DNA from: Adiantum capillus-veneris
Lineage: Eukaryota; Streptophyta; Polypodiopsida; Polypodiales; Pteridaceae
Direction of reading: 5' to 3'
DNA length: 64,000 nucleotides
Assembly: GCA_014529385.2 (NCBI GenBank)
Contig: CM043953.1
Location: 79,596,338 to 79,660,337 of the forward strand
Below are positions 44,056-54,809 of the stretch, piece by piece (positions within the stretch are counted from its first letter, which is position 1; every line of letters starts with the position of its first letter). The notes beneath the pieces were generated by a model. That model was not told the origin of the DNA, did not search any database, and worked only from the letters and a program-made list of their open reading frames with translations. A program made the position numbers and the translations under genes.

Positions 44056-44859
44056 GTTGCGCAATTCACGGTTAGCAAATAAATCCTTTGCAAAGGCTCT
44101 GTTGGTTATATAGAGAAAGTCCGCGGGTAGCGGCAAACTCTTAAGAATAATTAAAAGATTCATTTTTATTAAATCATAGGGTTGTCTTCATCAGGCCTTG
44201 TTTGAATTGTTTTGGTATTGTTTGAAGCGCTGCATAAAAGAATTTGTGTTTGGAATTGATTAAGAAACATTGTTTATGTAAAATAGTGGTAGTAATTAGA
44301 AAACAAGATAAAAAGTGTTAGTGTGGGGTGGAAAGTGGGGGCTGTCTCAGGTTGCCAGTCAAGGATGGGTGGTCTCGATTAGTCGAGAAACTCTCCACTC
44401 CCTCTTATTAAGAGAAATAAAATTAGAGACTCATTGTGCCAAGAGTCAAGACGTCCCAATCTACGTGTCTTGAAGGCTATGGACCCAATTAGTCGGGAGC
44501 TTCACAAGATTACTAGTTAGATTAGACTATGTCTCATATCATATTTATGGTTTATGGATGGTGGTCGTGCCTCTTAAACGTGGGAAAAAAGGTTTTGTTT
44601 ATGGATTCTAAATATGTCAATGGGTTTTCATCTTTATGTTAGGAAATAGCTTTATTAGAATCTTAGATTTATCGACCAGGCTTGGGGCGTATGACCCTTA
44701 TAACCACGTAAATGATGGATAGAGGACTTCCTCTCTTCTGGTGCTCCTATCTCGACTTTGTGTGAATGGAGTAGGGTATTGTCAATGGAAAAGGATAATA
44801 AAGAAATGCCACCTATCAAGTCGCCCCAATCTTCTTAGGGTTGGGGACCTTACAGGTTT

Positions 44860-45520
44860 CAGGTACTGTAATCACAGTTAACTGAAATGTCTATTGTCAA
44901 TGCTACATTAGAAAGTAGCAATAGGGTGTTGTTAAGCAGGGTTGCACCTTGCAAGAAAGTTGAAGAAAAGATTAGAAACATGTTTGATAAAGAGCTAGAT
45001 GTAGATGGTTGGTATGTCAGCTCAGGGATATAGACAAAATGAAAAATGAAGTCATGGAATATATGAAAGGGGTGTGGGAATAGATCAAGATCAAAATATA
45101 TGATGTTGTGAGTAAACCTTAGCAAGATTTTGTAGAGGAAGAGACAAAGGAGGAAATTCTGATCTTGCAAAGACAGTATACTGAGTTAAAGGATCAGTAT
45201 GTAGAGTTGCAGCAGCAGGTAAAGATGGATGTGCAAATGGATACTGCAATAGGTGATGCAATTCAGACTATAGCTGAAGTTGAAGTTCAAAAGACAGTTC
45301 AAGATGTAGTTTAGGATGAAATATAGGGTGCAGTTTTAGTTGAAGTTAAACACACTAAAGACACAAGTGATGAGCAGCAATTTCAAAAACCATTTTTGAA
45401 ACTTGCTGAAGTAATCTCAGAAGATCAGCTTATTGAGGTTACATTGGTGAAAGTTGATGATGATGTGAATGCACAATCAGGATAAATAGCACAAATTGAA
45501 GAAACGGGTGTTTAGGAGCA
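44860..45520 (+). pseudogene. Coiled-coil accessory region of element E (right half)
   Basis: Resumes after the solo LTR: SIVNATLESSNRVLLSRV and KKVEEKIRNMFDKELDVDG, then in another frame EEILILQRQYTELKDQYVEL and QQQVKMDVQMDTAIGDAIQT, EVQKTVQDVV, KLAEVISEDQLIEVTLVK. Charged and heptad-like with several TAG/TAA codons. Same character as 41005-42545, so one region split by the insertion. Confidence 0.45.
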
Positions 45521-46001
45521 GTAACTACAAGCAAGACTTCATTTTGGTTTTCATGTTTTTATGTCAAGGGTTTTGTGGGTTCTTACAATGTTTTGCAAAC
45601 ATTGCCCACCGGATGTGCCAAGTATTACTGCCCTGATGCATCAGTGTTAGTCTATTTACTTTTGTTTGTAACTAAGGATGGAACCTTTGAACCTTAAGGG
45701 TGTTTTCACACCAATGGTTGATGATTAGAGGGGGTTAGTTTTAGGCAATCAGTTAAGTTCTTAGGGTTGTCTTGCAGCTCGGTATTTCGCTTTTTCACTT
45801 ATGCAGTTGTATTGTTCTCGGTACTGTTTGTAGGTGCTTGTGTGTTGATGAACATTGAGTAGTATAGTACCTTCTTCTCTCTATTCATGGTGTTCTTCAG
45901 TATTCTTGTATGCAATAGTGTAGTGTAATATGCAATTTTATTGTGTACCTGTACTGAAATATTGTTAGGGCAGTTATCTCCTAACATAGCAGACTAGCGC
46001 T
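45521..46001. other. No gene; probable 3' end of element E
   Basis: A purine tract (TTAGAGGGGGTTAG, 45726-45739) may be a polypurine tract but no TG start follows directly. TGTTAGGGCAGTTATCTCC with CCTAACA (45964-45987) forms a short inverted repeat like joined copia LTR tips. Nothing else seen. Confidence 0.3.
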
Positions 46002-46415
46002 ATGCACATCAATACCACCAAAGCCACTCACACCATAGAATATCCGCAGCCAATACCCCATGCAGAATCTACGGCTTCAAATCCACATCCCCAATCACAA
46101 GTGGATAACCCAATGCCCCAACTCGCTCCATACGCCCACAGCCTCCCTAACCATCGAATCCAGATGATCAAACCACCATGTGATATATTTTTGGTGATCT
46201 CAGACCATTAAACCATGCCAATTGCACACCTCTACCAGATCCCCCACCAATTTCATATCTACATAGAGCCATGCAAGAAACAAGAGCAACCAAAGAAGAA
46301 TATCAAGGTCCGCTTCAAAATGTGGAGCCCTCGCCTACTGTCACAGCACCTGGTGCTCATGCCACCGCAAAAACCACGCCGTGAAGATTTGCACCACGAT
46401 TCAAAAAAAGAGTAA
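46002..46415 (+). other. Pro/His-rich ORFs of uncertain status
   Basis: Two adjacent short frames: 46002-46211 (MHINTTKATHTIEYPQPIPH...) and 46215-46415 (MPIAHLYQIPHQF ... KKQEQPKKNIKVRFK). They lie just upstream of the H3-like ORF on the same strand and could be 5' exon or untranslated sequence. No conserved motif seen. Confidence 0.2.
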
Positions 46416-46474
46416 TCAAGGTAATATGAAGTGACCCGGTTTCTAAAGCATGAGAGACCAAGAGGAGGAAAAGA

Positions 46475-47125
46475 ATGAGGGAGATGGAAAAGAAAGATTC
46501 AGCTAAGAAGGAAGTGCAAGAACAAAGAAGACAGAGAAAGCAAGAGGAATGGCAGAGAGCCAAGGCCAAGAGAGCTCACTTGGCAAACTTACAAGCACAA
46601 GCAGAGGCAAAGAGAAAGGTGGAAGAGAATAGAGATCAAGCCACCCAACAAGCAAAGGCTCGGAGCTCTAGGCCTTCAAAAATACCTCAAAGAGCCAAGC
46701 AATGTGCAAAGAGGAAAAACAACAAGGTGACACATGAAGAACAGCAGGCCCAGGAGGAGATGAGGAAAAGGTATAAAGATGATCCTCCTCAATGGGCCAA
46801 GCAGGCAGCTCCTCCACCACCACCAACAGCACGAAAGAAACGGAGATGGAAGCCAGGCATATTTGCTTTGTGGGAGATTCAAAAATATCAAAAGAGCACT
46901 GAGCCCATCATACCCAAAGTGGCCTTCTCTCGGGTGGTGAGAGAGATAATGGATGAATATCGAGATTCTCTTACACCCCTGTGTGCCATGGCTTGCCCCA
47001 TCCAACCCCACACGGGTGCCGTCGTGCTCATTGGTCCCGTAGTTTGGTTTTGCAAAAAAATCACCGAGATGTGCTCCCCAATCGACAGTTCACTATACTC
47101 TCGGTCCACCAATATACATTTGTGA
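46475..47125 (+). pseudogene. Histone H3-like ORF with long charged tail (CENH3-like fragment)
   Basis: The 216-codon ORF starts MREMEKKDSAKKEVQ. Residues 1-118 are a charged tail rich in E, K, Q, R with a PPPPP stretch at 113-117. Residues 119-166 (46829-46972) follow histone H3 from just before alpha-N through alpha-1: KKRRWKPGIFALWEIQKYQ, KSTEPIIPK, FSRVVREIMDEYRDSL, against the canonical RPGTVALREIRKYQKSTE, LIRKLPF, RLVREIAQDF. Differences inside conserved positions suggest a centromeric-type variant. Homology stops at 46972: alpha-2, alpha-3 and the C-terminus are absent in all three frames nearby. It could be an exon of a split gene, a truncated pseudogene or a captured fragment. Confidence 0.6.
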
Positions 47126-48386
47126 GCATTTAGGGTGAGGGAATCTTCAACGAGTATGGGACTTAATGCTTTGCACTTGAGCAACTCCGCAAAACTATAC
47201 TTGGAGAACTTTGTGTGATTAACTCGAAGAATTAATGACCCCAAGTGGATCAGGTAGTACCAAAGCGAGCTATCCCTACCCATGGGTGTGTTGCATGAAC
47301 CTCCAGTACGCATTGCAAACTTATCAACATAGTATGCCATCTGCAAAGCATTTTAAATGACTTTAACACTTGTTGTAAGGAACAATAGACAATCGACCAG
47401 GTTAAGATTTAGTTACCTCAGTTTCCTCATCCTTCTCTTCAAGATTTTTCTTTGTAAGATTGATGCTAGATCGATCATCTCTAATCATCATGATTAGTGA
47501 TTTGTGTGGATGAAACTGCTTTCTGGTACGCTTTTGTAGAATGAGGCACATGTTTGCTACTGTTTGCACCAACTTCTGCTCGTTTTCATCAGGGAGGAAA
47601 GAGAGGCTTGTTGGGAGACCTTGGTCTTCAAAGTCAATTTGAAATTTGAACTTCTCTTCCTTTCCACTAGGATCCTTCATGCCTACATAGATAGCAAGCA
47701 CTGCAAGTGACTCATCTTCTTTGAGTCCTAATGTTTTGGCAATGTCATCAAGGAATATAAAGTGACGATCATCCACCGCCACTGCATGCAAAGTGAGAAT
47801 TTGGAGGTCTGGGACTTCCTCCAGCACCTCATCTCCCTCTATCATCCGATCTTCCTCCTCAATGGAGCTGGGCTCTTGCAAGAGGATGAGTGCCATAGAT
47901 GCTTCAATCTGATCATCAATCTCTTGATAACTTCATTTGATTCCTCCACAATGGTCATGGTTGACATTTTTCCTTATCCATGCTCAAGCACAAGTAAGGC
48001 CAGAACCATGTCCCAAGAAATGAATTGGGTACCTATGCACCCCATGCCCAAATCTATGAGATCATCCTCATCCTTTGTCCTGTAGTCCCATTTTGTGAGG
48101 CCTTTAATAAACCTCAACAAGCAAAAGCAAAAGTTTTTGTCGGTCGCATAGAGATGCTTGAGGAAATCCACCGGCAACCACGCCGTGTCGGATCCTTCAA
48201 AGAATATGGCATATTCTTCCATGTTTGTTCCATGTAGTCAAGAAAGCTTTTGAATGCCTCTGCATGAAGGTTGGCAATGGCTTGCATATCAAATGTCCCC
48301 TCAAACACACTAAGTAGTTTATGTTGTCGATTTGCGAGTCCTACCTTTTCTAATTGTGTGAGAATTGCATCAGTAGACGTTGCCAT
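47000..48386 (-). pseudogene. Unidentified spliced gene N1, minus strand
   Basis: Starts at ATG 48386 in strong context (ACCCATGGC; MATSTDAILTQLEKVG). The first exon reads to 47417 with two frameshifts (near 48225 and 47915): LLSVFEGTFDMQAIANLHAE, EGSDTAWLPVDFLKHLYATD, GLTKWDYRTKDEDDLIDLG, then DLQILTLHAVAVDDRHFIFL and LVQTVANMCLILQKRTRK. A 76-nt intron (47341-47416, GTAACT...TTTGCAG) keeps phase 0 and leads to an exon with YYVDKFAMRTGGSCNTPMG, WYYLIHLGSLILRVNHTKF, ending around 47000. I do not recognise the family. The intron and codon pattern suggest a host gene or its recent pseudogene; a transposon gene is not excluded. Confidence 0.5.
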
Positions 48387-48727
48387 GGGTTTGTTCACTT
48401 TTTAAAAAGCGCTTAAAATTAACGTCAAAATAACTTAAAACTATAATTTTAAACGAAGTCACACGACAAAGCATTGAAAGACACTAATGTTGAAAACATT
48501 TGTGCTCCACATCAAAGAAATTGTACGTTTCAATCAAAAACTTGAACAAGTTGAGAATAAACAAATATGTGTAGAAACGAGATTCAAAACATCGTATGTA
48601 TTAATGGGAGCAAAATCCCTGTCAATTACAAGAATTTCAAAATACATCGCAAAAACGAACGTTTTCACACAGAAAGCTCCTCTTTTCTGGAGCAAACAAC
48701 CTTTTCATTGATTACAAAAAGAGATAC

Positions 48728-49840
48728 TGCTTGGTCAAGGTATATTTGAGATTAAGATACTTGCGAAGGTGATTGAGGTGCCAGTCATTATTCATTGTAA
48801 TGTGGTGCACTGCATCATCATGGAGGCATATTTGCAAGTCAACTAATTCTCTAGTAGCAACATTAGAGTCTAGTGCCTCTCATTCTCCCATCGCCAGCTT
48901 CCATCTTCTATAGGGAAAGACCATCGACAAGCTTTGCTTTGCAATATGGTATCTGAACACCACATTGTCAGCAACTACAGAGCACTTGATGTCTATCTCC
49001 TTGGTGGTTGACAACCTTAGTCTCCCATCCAGCTGCAAGGAATACGTTGATTGCACTTTGCAAGTCCACATTGTTGGTGTCATGTGAATACTCCCAAGTT
49101 GAAAGATAAACACAAACACATGAAGAGACATAAACCGTGTTACTATGGCTTTGTGGGAACCATAGGTGCACTTCATTGCTGCTTGCACATCTGCCTTGAT
49201 TCTCCTTCTGGTTGCTGCGATCAAGGCACTGTCAGGCTTAGGCCATTCCAAACTCTCCAAGGTTGGCAAGTGAACCGAAGAAAGATTACCATACCCATTT
49301 CACCTAGGTGTGACATAAGTATGATTATAAAAAAAATGTCACGTGAGGCAAGCTCAGAGGATGGACAGCCAACATAGAGCAACTTACTAAGCTCAGTGTG
49401 GATGGCCTCAAAAGTTCCTGTGAAGGACTCCATTGGATCCCACTCTACAAAATCGGATCGAAAAACATTTGCAAACATGAACGAGCAATGAAAATCTTAC
49501 AGTCATCAAAAGCAACATACAAGGCAAAAATACTAAATAGACAACCTAAAAACTTGAAAGAGGGGTAAAATTACAGTTTGTAGGAAACTTGGATGGAGCC
49601 ACCGATGTCTCTAGCTTCAATTGTAAAGCAACATACACATGATGCACCTTCGCAAGCCTCTTGCCATCTCGTGTTTTATTGAACTCCATGATTCTTCCCT
49701 TCCAATGGTGTGCTTGAGAATCCATGTGTCTCCTTGAGACCTTGTGTGCACCTCTTGAGCCGGGCTGCATTGTCATCCACATCATACGTTTGAACTCCAT
49801 TGTCACCCAATATCTACTATCGTCTTGTACATTGCTGCAT
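48728..49840 (-). pseudogene. Unidentified gene N2 (exons), minus strand
   Basis: Three minus-strand segments in order: 49838-49571 (YWVTMEFKRMMWMTMQPG, HHWKGRIMEFNKTRDGKRL, KVHHVYVALQLKLETSV), 49444-49290 (EWDPMESFTGTFEAIHTEL, LLYVGCPSSELASRDIF), and 49280-48728 (LPTLESLEWPKPDSALIAAT, RRRIKADVQAAMKC, STYSLQLDGRL, LSMVFPYRRWKLAMGE-stop). An acceptor (TTTTGTAG) precedes the second. It ends about 340 bases upstream of the N1 start on the same strand, so it is a separate gene or a 5' part of N1. No domain recognised; the last segment has a TAG. Confidence 0.35.
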
Positions 49841-49984
49841 GAAATGGAGTCAATGACATTCCTAGGTCGTCAAGTACCTGATGATTCCATGGGGAATAGT
49901 GGCAAAACTTGCATACAAACACTTATGATTAGACATTGCACATCCAAGTTCTCAGTTGTATAAAGAGCAAGATTCTTGATGGTA

Positions 49985-50795
49985 CACAAAAGTGAAGGAT
50001 GCCACTTACTGCTATATTGCTCCACTTGCTTGTTGGCTTAATGGGGAAGATAATATTGCAAAGATTGAGAGGGAAGTAGATCCTCTCTAGAGAGCTTAAT
50101 GGAGGAGCAGGAAACCTATTAAGGAAAGAAAGAGGGATGATCTAGCAGAAGGATATGCTGCAAATCTTCAGCTTTAGATAGAGGTGTTTAGTGAGGCTCA
50201 TGGAGAAATGGAGAAATTCAGTTTGAGGAGAATGCAGCCCTTAAGAATGCAGTAAGCTTGAGGACAAAAAGGAGGTTCAAACTTCTGTTGTAGAAAGCTT
50301 TTGGGAGGGAACACTGAAAAGAAGGAAAGAGAGGCAGCTTGCAAGGTGAAGTAAAGAGAAGTGAGAGATAGTACAGTAGAGAGAGGGGGAGGGAATGATC
50401 AGCACGTTTTCAGAGGAATCCATTCTAGGAGAGTGGGGGGGAGAAACTGGCAGCCACTAGAGAGAGAAAGGATTGGTTTTTACTCAGCTATTTAGAGAAA
50501 ATTTCAATTTTTTGAATTTATAAGATATTTTTTCTTTATATGTTATAAAAGAGTACAAGTTTGACCACTTACTTTTAGGCCCTGCCATTCCCACCATTTC
50601 AGTCCACATGGCACCCCTTTGCCCCTTTCATAATCTCCTTTTTAATCCCATGGAAAATGAAGAGGCCCCCTTAGACCCCATTCCCTTCCTAATGGAGAGA
50701 GTTCAAATAGATTACTATTTTGAGAAGCTATGGCTATAGTCTTTCCATCTTTCTCAATGCGGCATTTGGTATGATCAAATCCAACAAAAAGACCG
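49985..50795. other. No supported gene
   Basis: A Lys/Glu/Arg-rich frame with stops runs from about 50010 to 50260 on the plus strand (KERKRDDLAEGYAANLQL), perhaps decayed element coiled coil. 50380-50470 is G/A-rich. Nothing else identified. Confidence 0.3.
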
Positions 50796-50799
50796 AGAT

Positions 50800-51990
50800 C
50801 AATAAGTCTAGCAACCAACTAAAAAAAGATTATGTTGAAGATCTAGAATATGTAGTACCCCTTGCAAAACTCTAGTGGAAGAAGATAAGGTACCAAGATA
50901 TAAATCTCCAATACCCTTTACTTGACAAGTTATATCATCCACAACATAAACAACACATTGAATTGATAGTGGATGATAGTTATAGAGCCACTTAGAGTGA
51001 TATGTCATATTTCTTGTAGCACCAGAACCGATAATAAAAAGTGAACCATCACGTACATGAAGTATTCTGTCTGGAGCAACCGAACATAAGATGCAACTTG
51101 TTTCTGGTACAAGATCGTCATGATGTTAAGTAGCATATAATCTATTACAATCTGTGTTGAATTGATGCTTATAGCACATATGATTGGGATGATCAGATCG
51201 TCCATAGTACTATTGCAGTAAGAGCAGTGCTTGTTAGGAAATTTGAGAGAAGAGAAAAGTTTCTTCGGTGAAATGGATGCCTTTGAGCATAAAAATCATG
51301 TTCCATTTGTTGTGACTCAATCTCCTCTTGTGAAATCATAGTTGCATCATGACTAGCATTACGTTGTTTTTGACATTGAGAATATTCAATTGAAGATATG
51401 CAGGTTTGGTCGAAATCAAGACCATCCTTGTTAGAAAGAATGGTAACAATGTCATCATAAAAATAATCCTTCGCCGTATCAAGGAGAAGTAGTATAACCA
51501 GTTGTTTCTGGGGGACAAGATCGCCAGCAGCAGCAGCAGCAAGCTGATTAATAATAGATTTGAAATATTCAATATGTCCCATCATAGTAGTACCAACTTC
51601 ATATTGTAACTTGGTAAGCAAACCTCTCCAATCAAGTATCTGTGTGACAGATATTTCTAAAAGTTTTCAATAAGGTATTTCTATACATCCTGGGAAGTAG
51701 GATGTTCATACACATCAAGCAGAAGAGAATCAATGAGAGCAAAAAGAATGTACCAACAAGCTGCTTTATCATGTTGCTGTCAATCTGTATACGCAAGATG
51801 CCACTCTTCCAATACACGTTCTTCAGTGCCGGAGGTAGTGCTACACTTGAAGCCACGAAAGCGGATCATGAACTGGGTGATATTGGTCATATTAAACAGA
51901 ACACTGACCTAAGACTGCATGTCCTACAACAGCACGAGGGTCTAATTGGAAAGCAAAGGGCAAACCCATGCTCAATTAAGTAGAATGTTG
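50800..51990 (-). pseudogene. Ty1/copia gag-protease fragment
   Basis: Minus strand, from right to left: gag N-terminal remnant (51856-51632), gag helix region TKLQYEVGTTMMGHIEYFKS, LVPQKQLVILLLLDTAKDYF, IVTILSNKDGL (51620-51400), zinc-knuckle pieces CSYC and GRSDHPNHMC in adjacent frames (51215-51165), then protease: IIGSGATRNMTYHSKWL near 51020 (Gly for the catalytic Asp of DSGA) and ILDLQHNLFLVGC near 50825. This is the copia gag-protease order. The sequence is too broken to function. No integrase or LTR is seen, so it is truncated. Confidence 0.7.
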
Positions 51991-52844
51991 ACCTTATGTT
52001 GAAGTTCGCGACGGTGATTTGCATCTCCATAAGAAGAAACTAGATATGTGTTCTTGTATTGTTTTATTGTCATGTCAGTTCATGTCTACAAGGAGAAAAG
52101 AAAGAAAAAGTCAACATTGGCCAGTGTTTGGGAAAGGTGTGTCACATCTCAATGTTGAGCTGGTTAGAAATTCAAGAAAATCGATTGAAAGAAGATTAAA
52201 AGGAAAATATTCCCCTCAAATTTTGCAAGAAAATAGCTAAATTTGGAAATGTTTAGCTTGAGGATTGGCTTAAAGGGATTTGTGTGTGTTCAAAATAAAG
52301 GTTTTTCCCAAAACACTGCTTGAACCTTGGCCATTATTTGTTTTTTTGGGAACAAGGTCAATAGGGCTCTTGGACTTTGAGTATCAAAAAGGATTTGGGC
52401 ACGTAGGCTTTTGGCCACAATGGTTATGCATTATTCTAAGCGGTTTTGGAAATTCGGATAAAATTGTGGGCATTACAAATTTTATTCATCTTTGGGCTTG
52501 GGCACCAACTGATTGAGCACCCAAAATTATAATGTGGAGGCAATTTATACAAGTGAGTTTGAAAGCTCAACAATGCAATGATAGTGGCAAGCAAGATTAT
52601 GTAAGATGCTTTTTGGAGCTTCCCTTGTAGTGCATAGAAGTCAATTGACTAGCTATTGAATCAAGAATTCATCAACAATCTAGGGCATTCAATTTTGGCA
52701 CCAAAGATAGTGTGTTTTGTGTGGGTTAGGATGGTAGATGTTACATCATCTACCAAGTTTCCCACGTTGTATTTTTTAAAAAGAAAATGTGGCATTTTGA
52801 TGCCACCCTTATTGTTACTTTATGCCAGGATCTTGTAGGCCTCT

Positions 52845-52893
<49 letters not shown>

Positions 52894-53000
52894 CCCCCCC
52901 CCCCCCCCCTTTAACACAAAGATTTTTCAATTGCATATTGGGGTTTATTAAATTTAACTTTGCAAACCTACTAAATCTCATCATTATCACATTTACCTAT
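51991..53000. other. No gene; contains a CT/poly-C microsatellite
   Basis: No coding support on either strand. (CT)20 at 52851-52890 is followed by 19 C (52891-52909), the same CT-plus-poly-C pairing as at 32482-32697. Confidence 0.6.
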
Positions 53001-53004
53001 AAGA

Positions 53005-53690
53005 ATCGTAAGCTCCATTCTTCTAGGCACAGTGAACCACTTGTTTGAATATGGCACACAAGAAAGCTCCAAAGTAACCATGCTAATCTTCCCATTGAGT
53101 AGTTCTATTAGCTTTGGCAAATGTGCTTTTGGAACTAGGATAGTGAAGAGGGATAGTGAAGATCACCAAATGTGCAACAACACTAGGATCAACACACCCT
53201 ATCTCATGTGGTTGAAAGCAAAATCCTTACCATGTCTTAAAAGCATTTTAACAAAAATTCTTCTCTTCTTTTGTTAAAATATCCTCACAACCAACCTTTA
53301 TCTCTTTTAGAGATTCCATTGTGAACTTGTGTCTAGTTACTTTTGGATCCTTGAGATTTGGTTGCAAAGAAACTTGTTCTAGGTTTTTCCTGCAATATGA
53401 TGGTAAAGGTAAGGCCACTAGTCTCACTTTCTTTTTCCACAATTTTGTACTTGGTATCCACACACACTTTTGGTCCTTCATTAGCATTGAAATCTTTTTT
53501 ATCTTTAAAAGTCTCAATCACATCATAAATTTCCATACAGCATACTTCCACAATGTGGATTCCATCTTGTATGCTAGAATCCATTATAGCTTCAAGCTCA
53601 ATCATAGTAACCACATGAGAAAATTTTTCAAAGAAACCTAAAATTCATTCACTATCCCTTATGAAACCATTTTCAGAGTATGGCGTTTTG
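53005..53690 (-). pseudogene. Ty3/gypsy linker-RT fragment G, minus strand
   Basis: Read right to left: acidic linker (EICCMEIYDV..., KDFNANEGPKVCVDTKYK), then VRLVALPLPSYCRKNLEQV, DPKVTRHKFTMESLKEIKVG, ILTKEEKNF, EIGCVDPSVVA, PKAHLPKLIELLNGKI and YSNKWFTVPRRM near 53020, where it stops. This is the RT entry of a gypsy lineage with CVDPxxVAPxVIFTVPH and LPKLIELLKEK motifs, unlike elements 2, B and E. Truncated before the RT palm. Frameshifts throughout. Confidence 0.65.
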
Positions 53691-54330
53691 TGTATTTTGC
53701 AGGGACACCCCGCATCCCTTTGTAGTGTTTAGAATGTGGTAGGGGCATTGGTTAAGCCAAAAGGCATTACCTTATAAGCATATATTCCCCATTCCATGGC
53801 AAACGTTGTCTTGTATTTGTCTTCTACTACGATAGCTAATTGGTTGTAACCTCAGAATCCGTCTAGAAAGGAGTAGGCTTGCTTGCCACCCACTCGCTCG
53901 AGCACATGTTCCGTGATTGGTAAAGGATAGTTATCCCTTATTGTTGCAGCATTCACTTTCTTGAGATTTAAACATAAACGCAATTTTTCATTTTTCTTGG
54001 GGACAACCACAATGGGTGACACCTAGTCTGTGTGTTTAATCTCATAAATGAACTCCGCCTCTTAAACTTTTCAATCTCCTCTTTAATTTATTTGGCAAAT
54101 GTGTCATTATAGGTATAGGGATGTTGTCTGTAGGGTTTGGCATCAAGCTTCAAGGGGATCGTATGTTGACTTATCGATGGATCCACTCCTTTGAGGTCCT
54201 GATATGACCAAACAAAAACATCTCTATAATCCTTGAAGACTCCAATGAGCATCTCTTCTTCTTATGTGCTCAAATCCGTTGCGTCCTCTCTAGGGCCGCC
54301 AAGCCTATTTGTTTGGCATTTTCAGGGCCG
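53691..54330 (-). pseudogene. Ty3/gypsy RT fragment H, minus strand
   Basis: Read right to left: FKDYRDVFVWSYQDLKGVDP, QHTIPLKLDAKPYRQ, IKEEIEKF, then VSPIVVVPKKNEKLRLCLNL, KKVNAATIRDNYPLP, ITEHVLERVGGKQAYSFLDGF, GYNQLAIVVEDKYKTTFAM, VMPFGLTNAPTTF, ending at 53720 before the catalytic Asp pair. Closest in the window to element B RT (VNAATIRDNFPLPIIEHVLDRV). Joined head to tail with fragment G. Confidence 0.75.
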
Positions 54331-54800
54331 TCATATGATTTGATGGATGGATGTCATCGAGGTTGCTGCGTAAAAGATTCCTGTTATGTCTGTTCCTTAA
54401 GCCATTGTTGCAAACACCACCACTCAACTAGCATAGTAAGAGGTCACCTTGTACCATGACGCATTAGAGACCTGTTCTTCAAACAAAAACATGTATGAAT
54501 TCAACATTTGCAAGTTGTATAATAAAGACACTTGTTAAGTATATGTCGTACAAGTATTTCCATCCAACTGGGAATAAACAATCCTTAAATATACATTATG
54601 ATGAGATTACCCACCTCTAATAAGCATGGATTTGAAGAACCTACCTGCAAGATGTAACAAAGAAGGTTGTTTTAGAGGAAAAGTGGTGACACTTAACCTC
54701 TCTAACCTTCGGCCTTTCACTATTTGACACTCATCAAGTTTCAGCACAAAGCAACCTTCGTGCCAAGCACTGCAAAACAAATAGAGGCAAAACCTTAGAC
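54331..54800. other. Nothing identified
   Basis: No coding, RNA or repeat feature that I can support. Confidence 0.4.
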
Positions 54801-54809
54801 TTCAAATTC

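Larger units (their letters stand above)
42551..44854. mobile_element. Solo LTR, 2304 bp, with perfect target duplication
   Basis: Starts TGTAATGTACCC, ends GACCTTACA: terminal TG...CA with 5-bp inverted ends (TGTAA/TTACA). Flanked by GGTTT at 42546-42550 and 44855-44859. No primer site, polypurine tract or pol between the borders, so it reads as one LTR left after LTR-LTR recombination. It contains a TATA box (CTATATAAAG near 43013), a short ORF and a 19-bp minisatellite. A non-autonomous element of the same size is the alternative. Orientation is + if the TATA/ORF order is the guide. Confidence 0.75.

Noticed and set aside
45964-45987. Inverted repeat TGTTAGG...CCTAACA as a tiny element
   Set aside because: It looks like fused copia LTR tips, but 24 bases without a target duplication is not enough to call an element.
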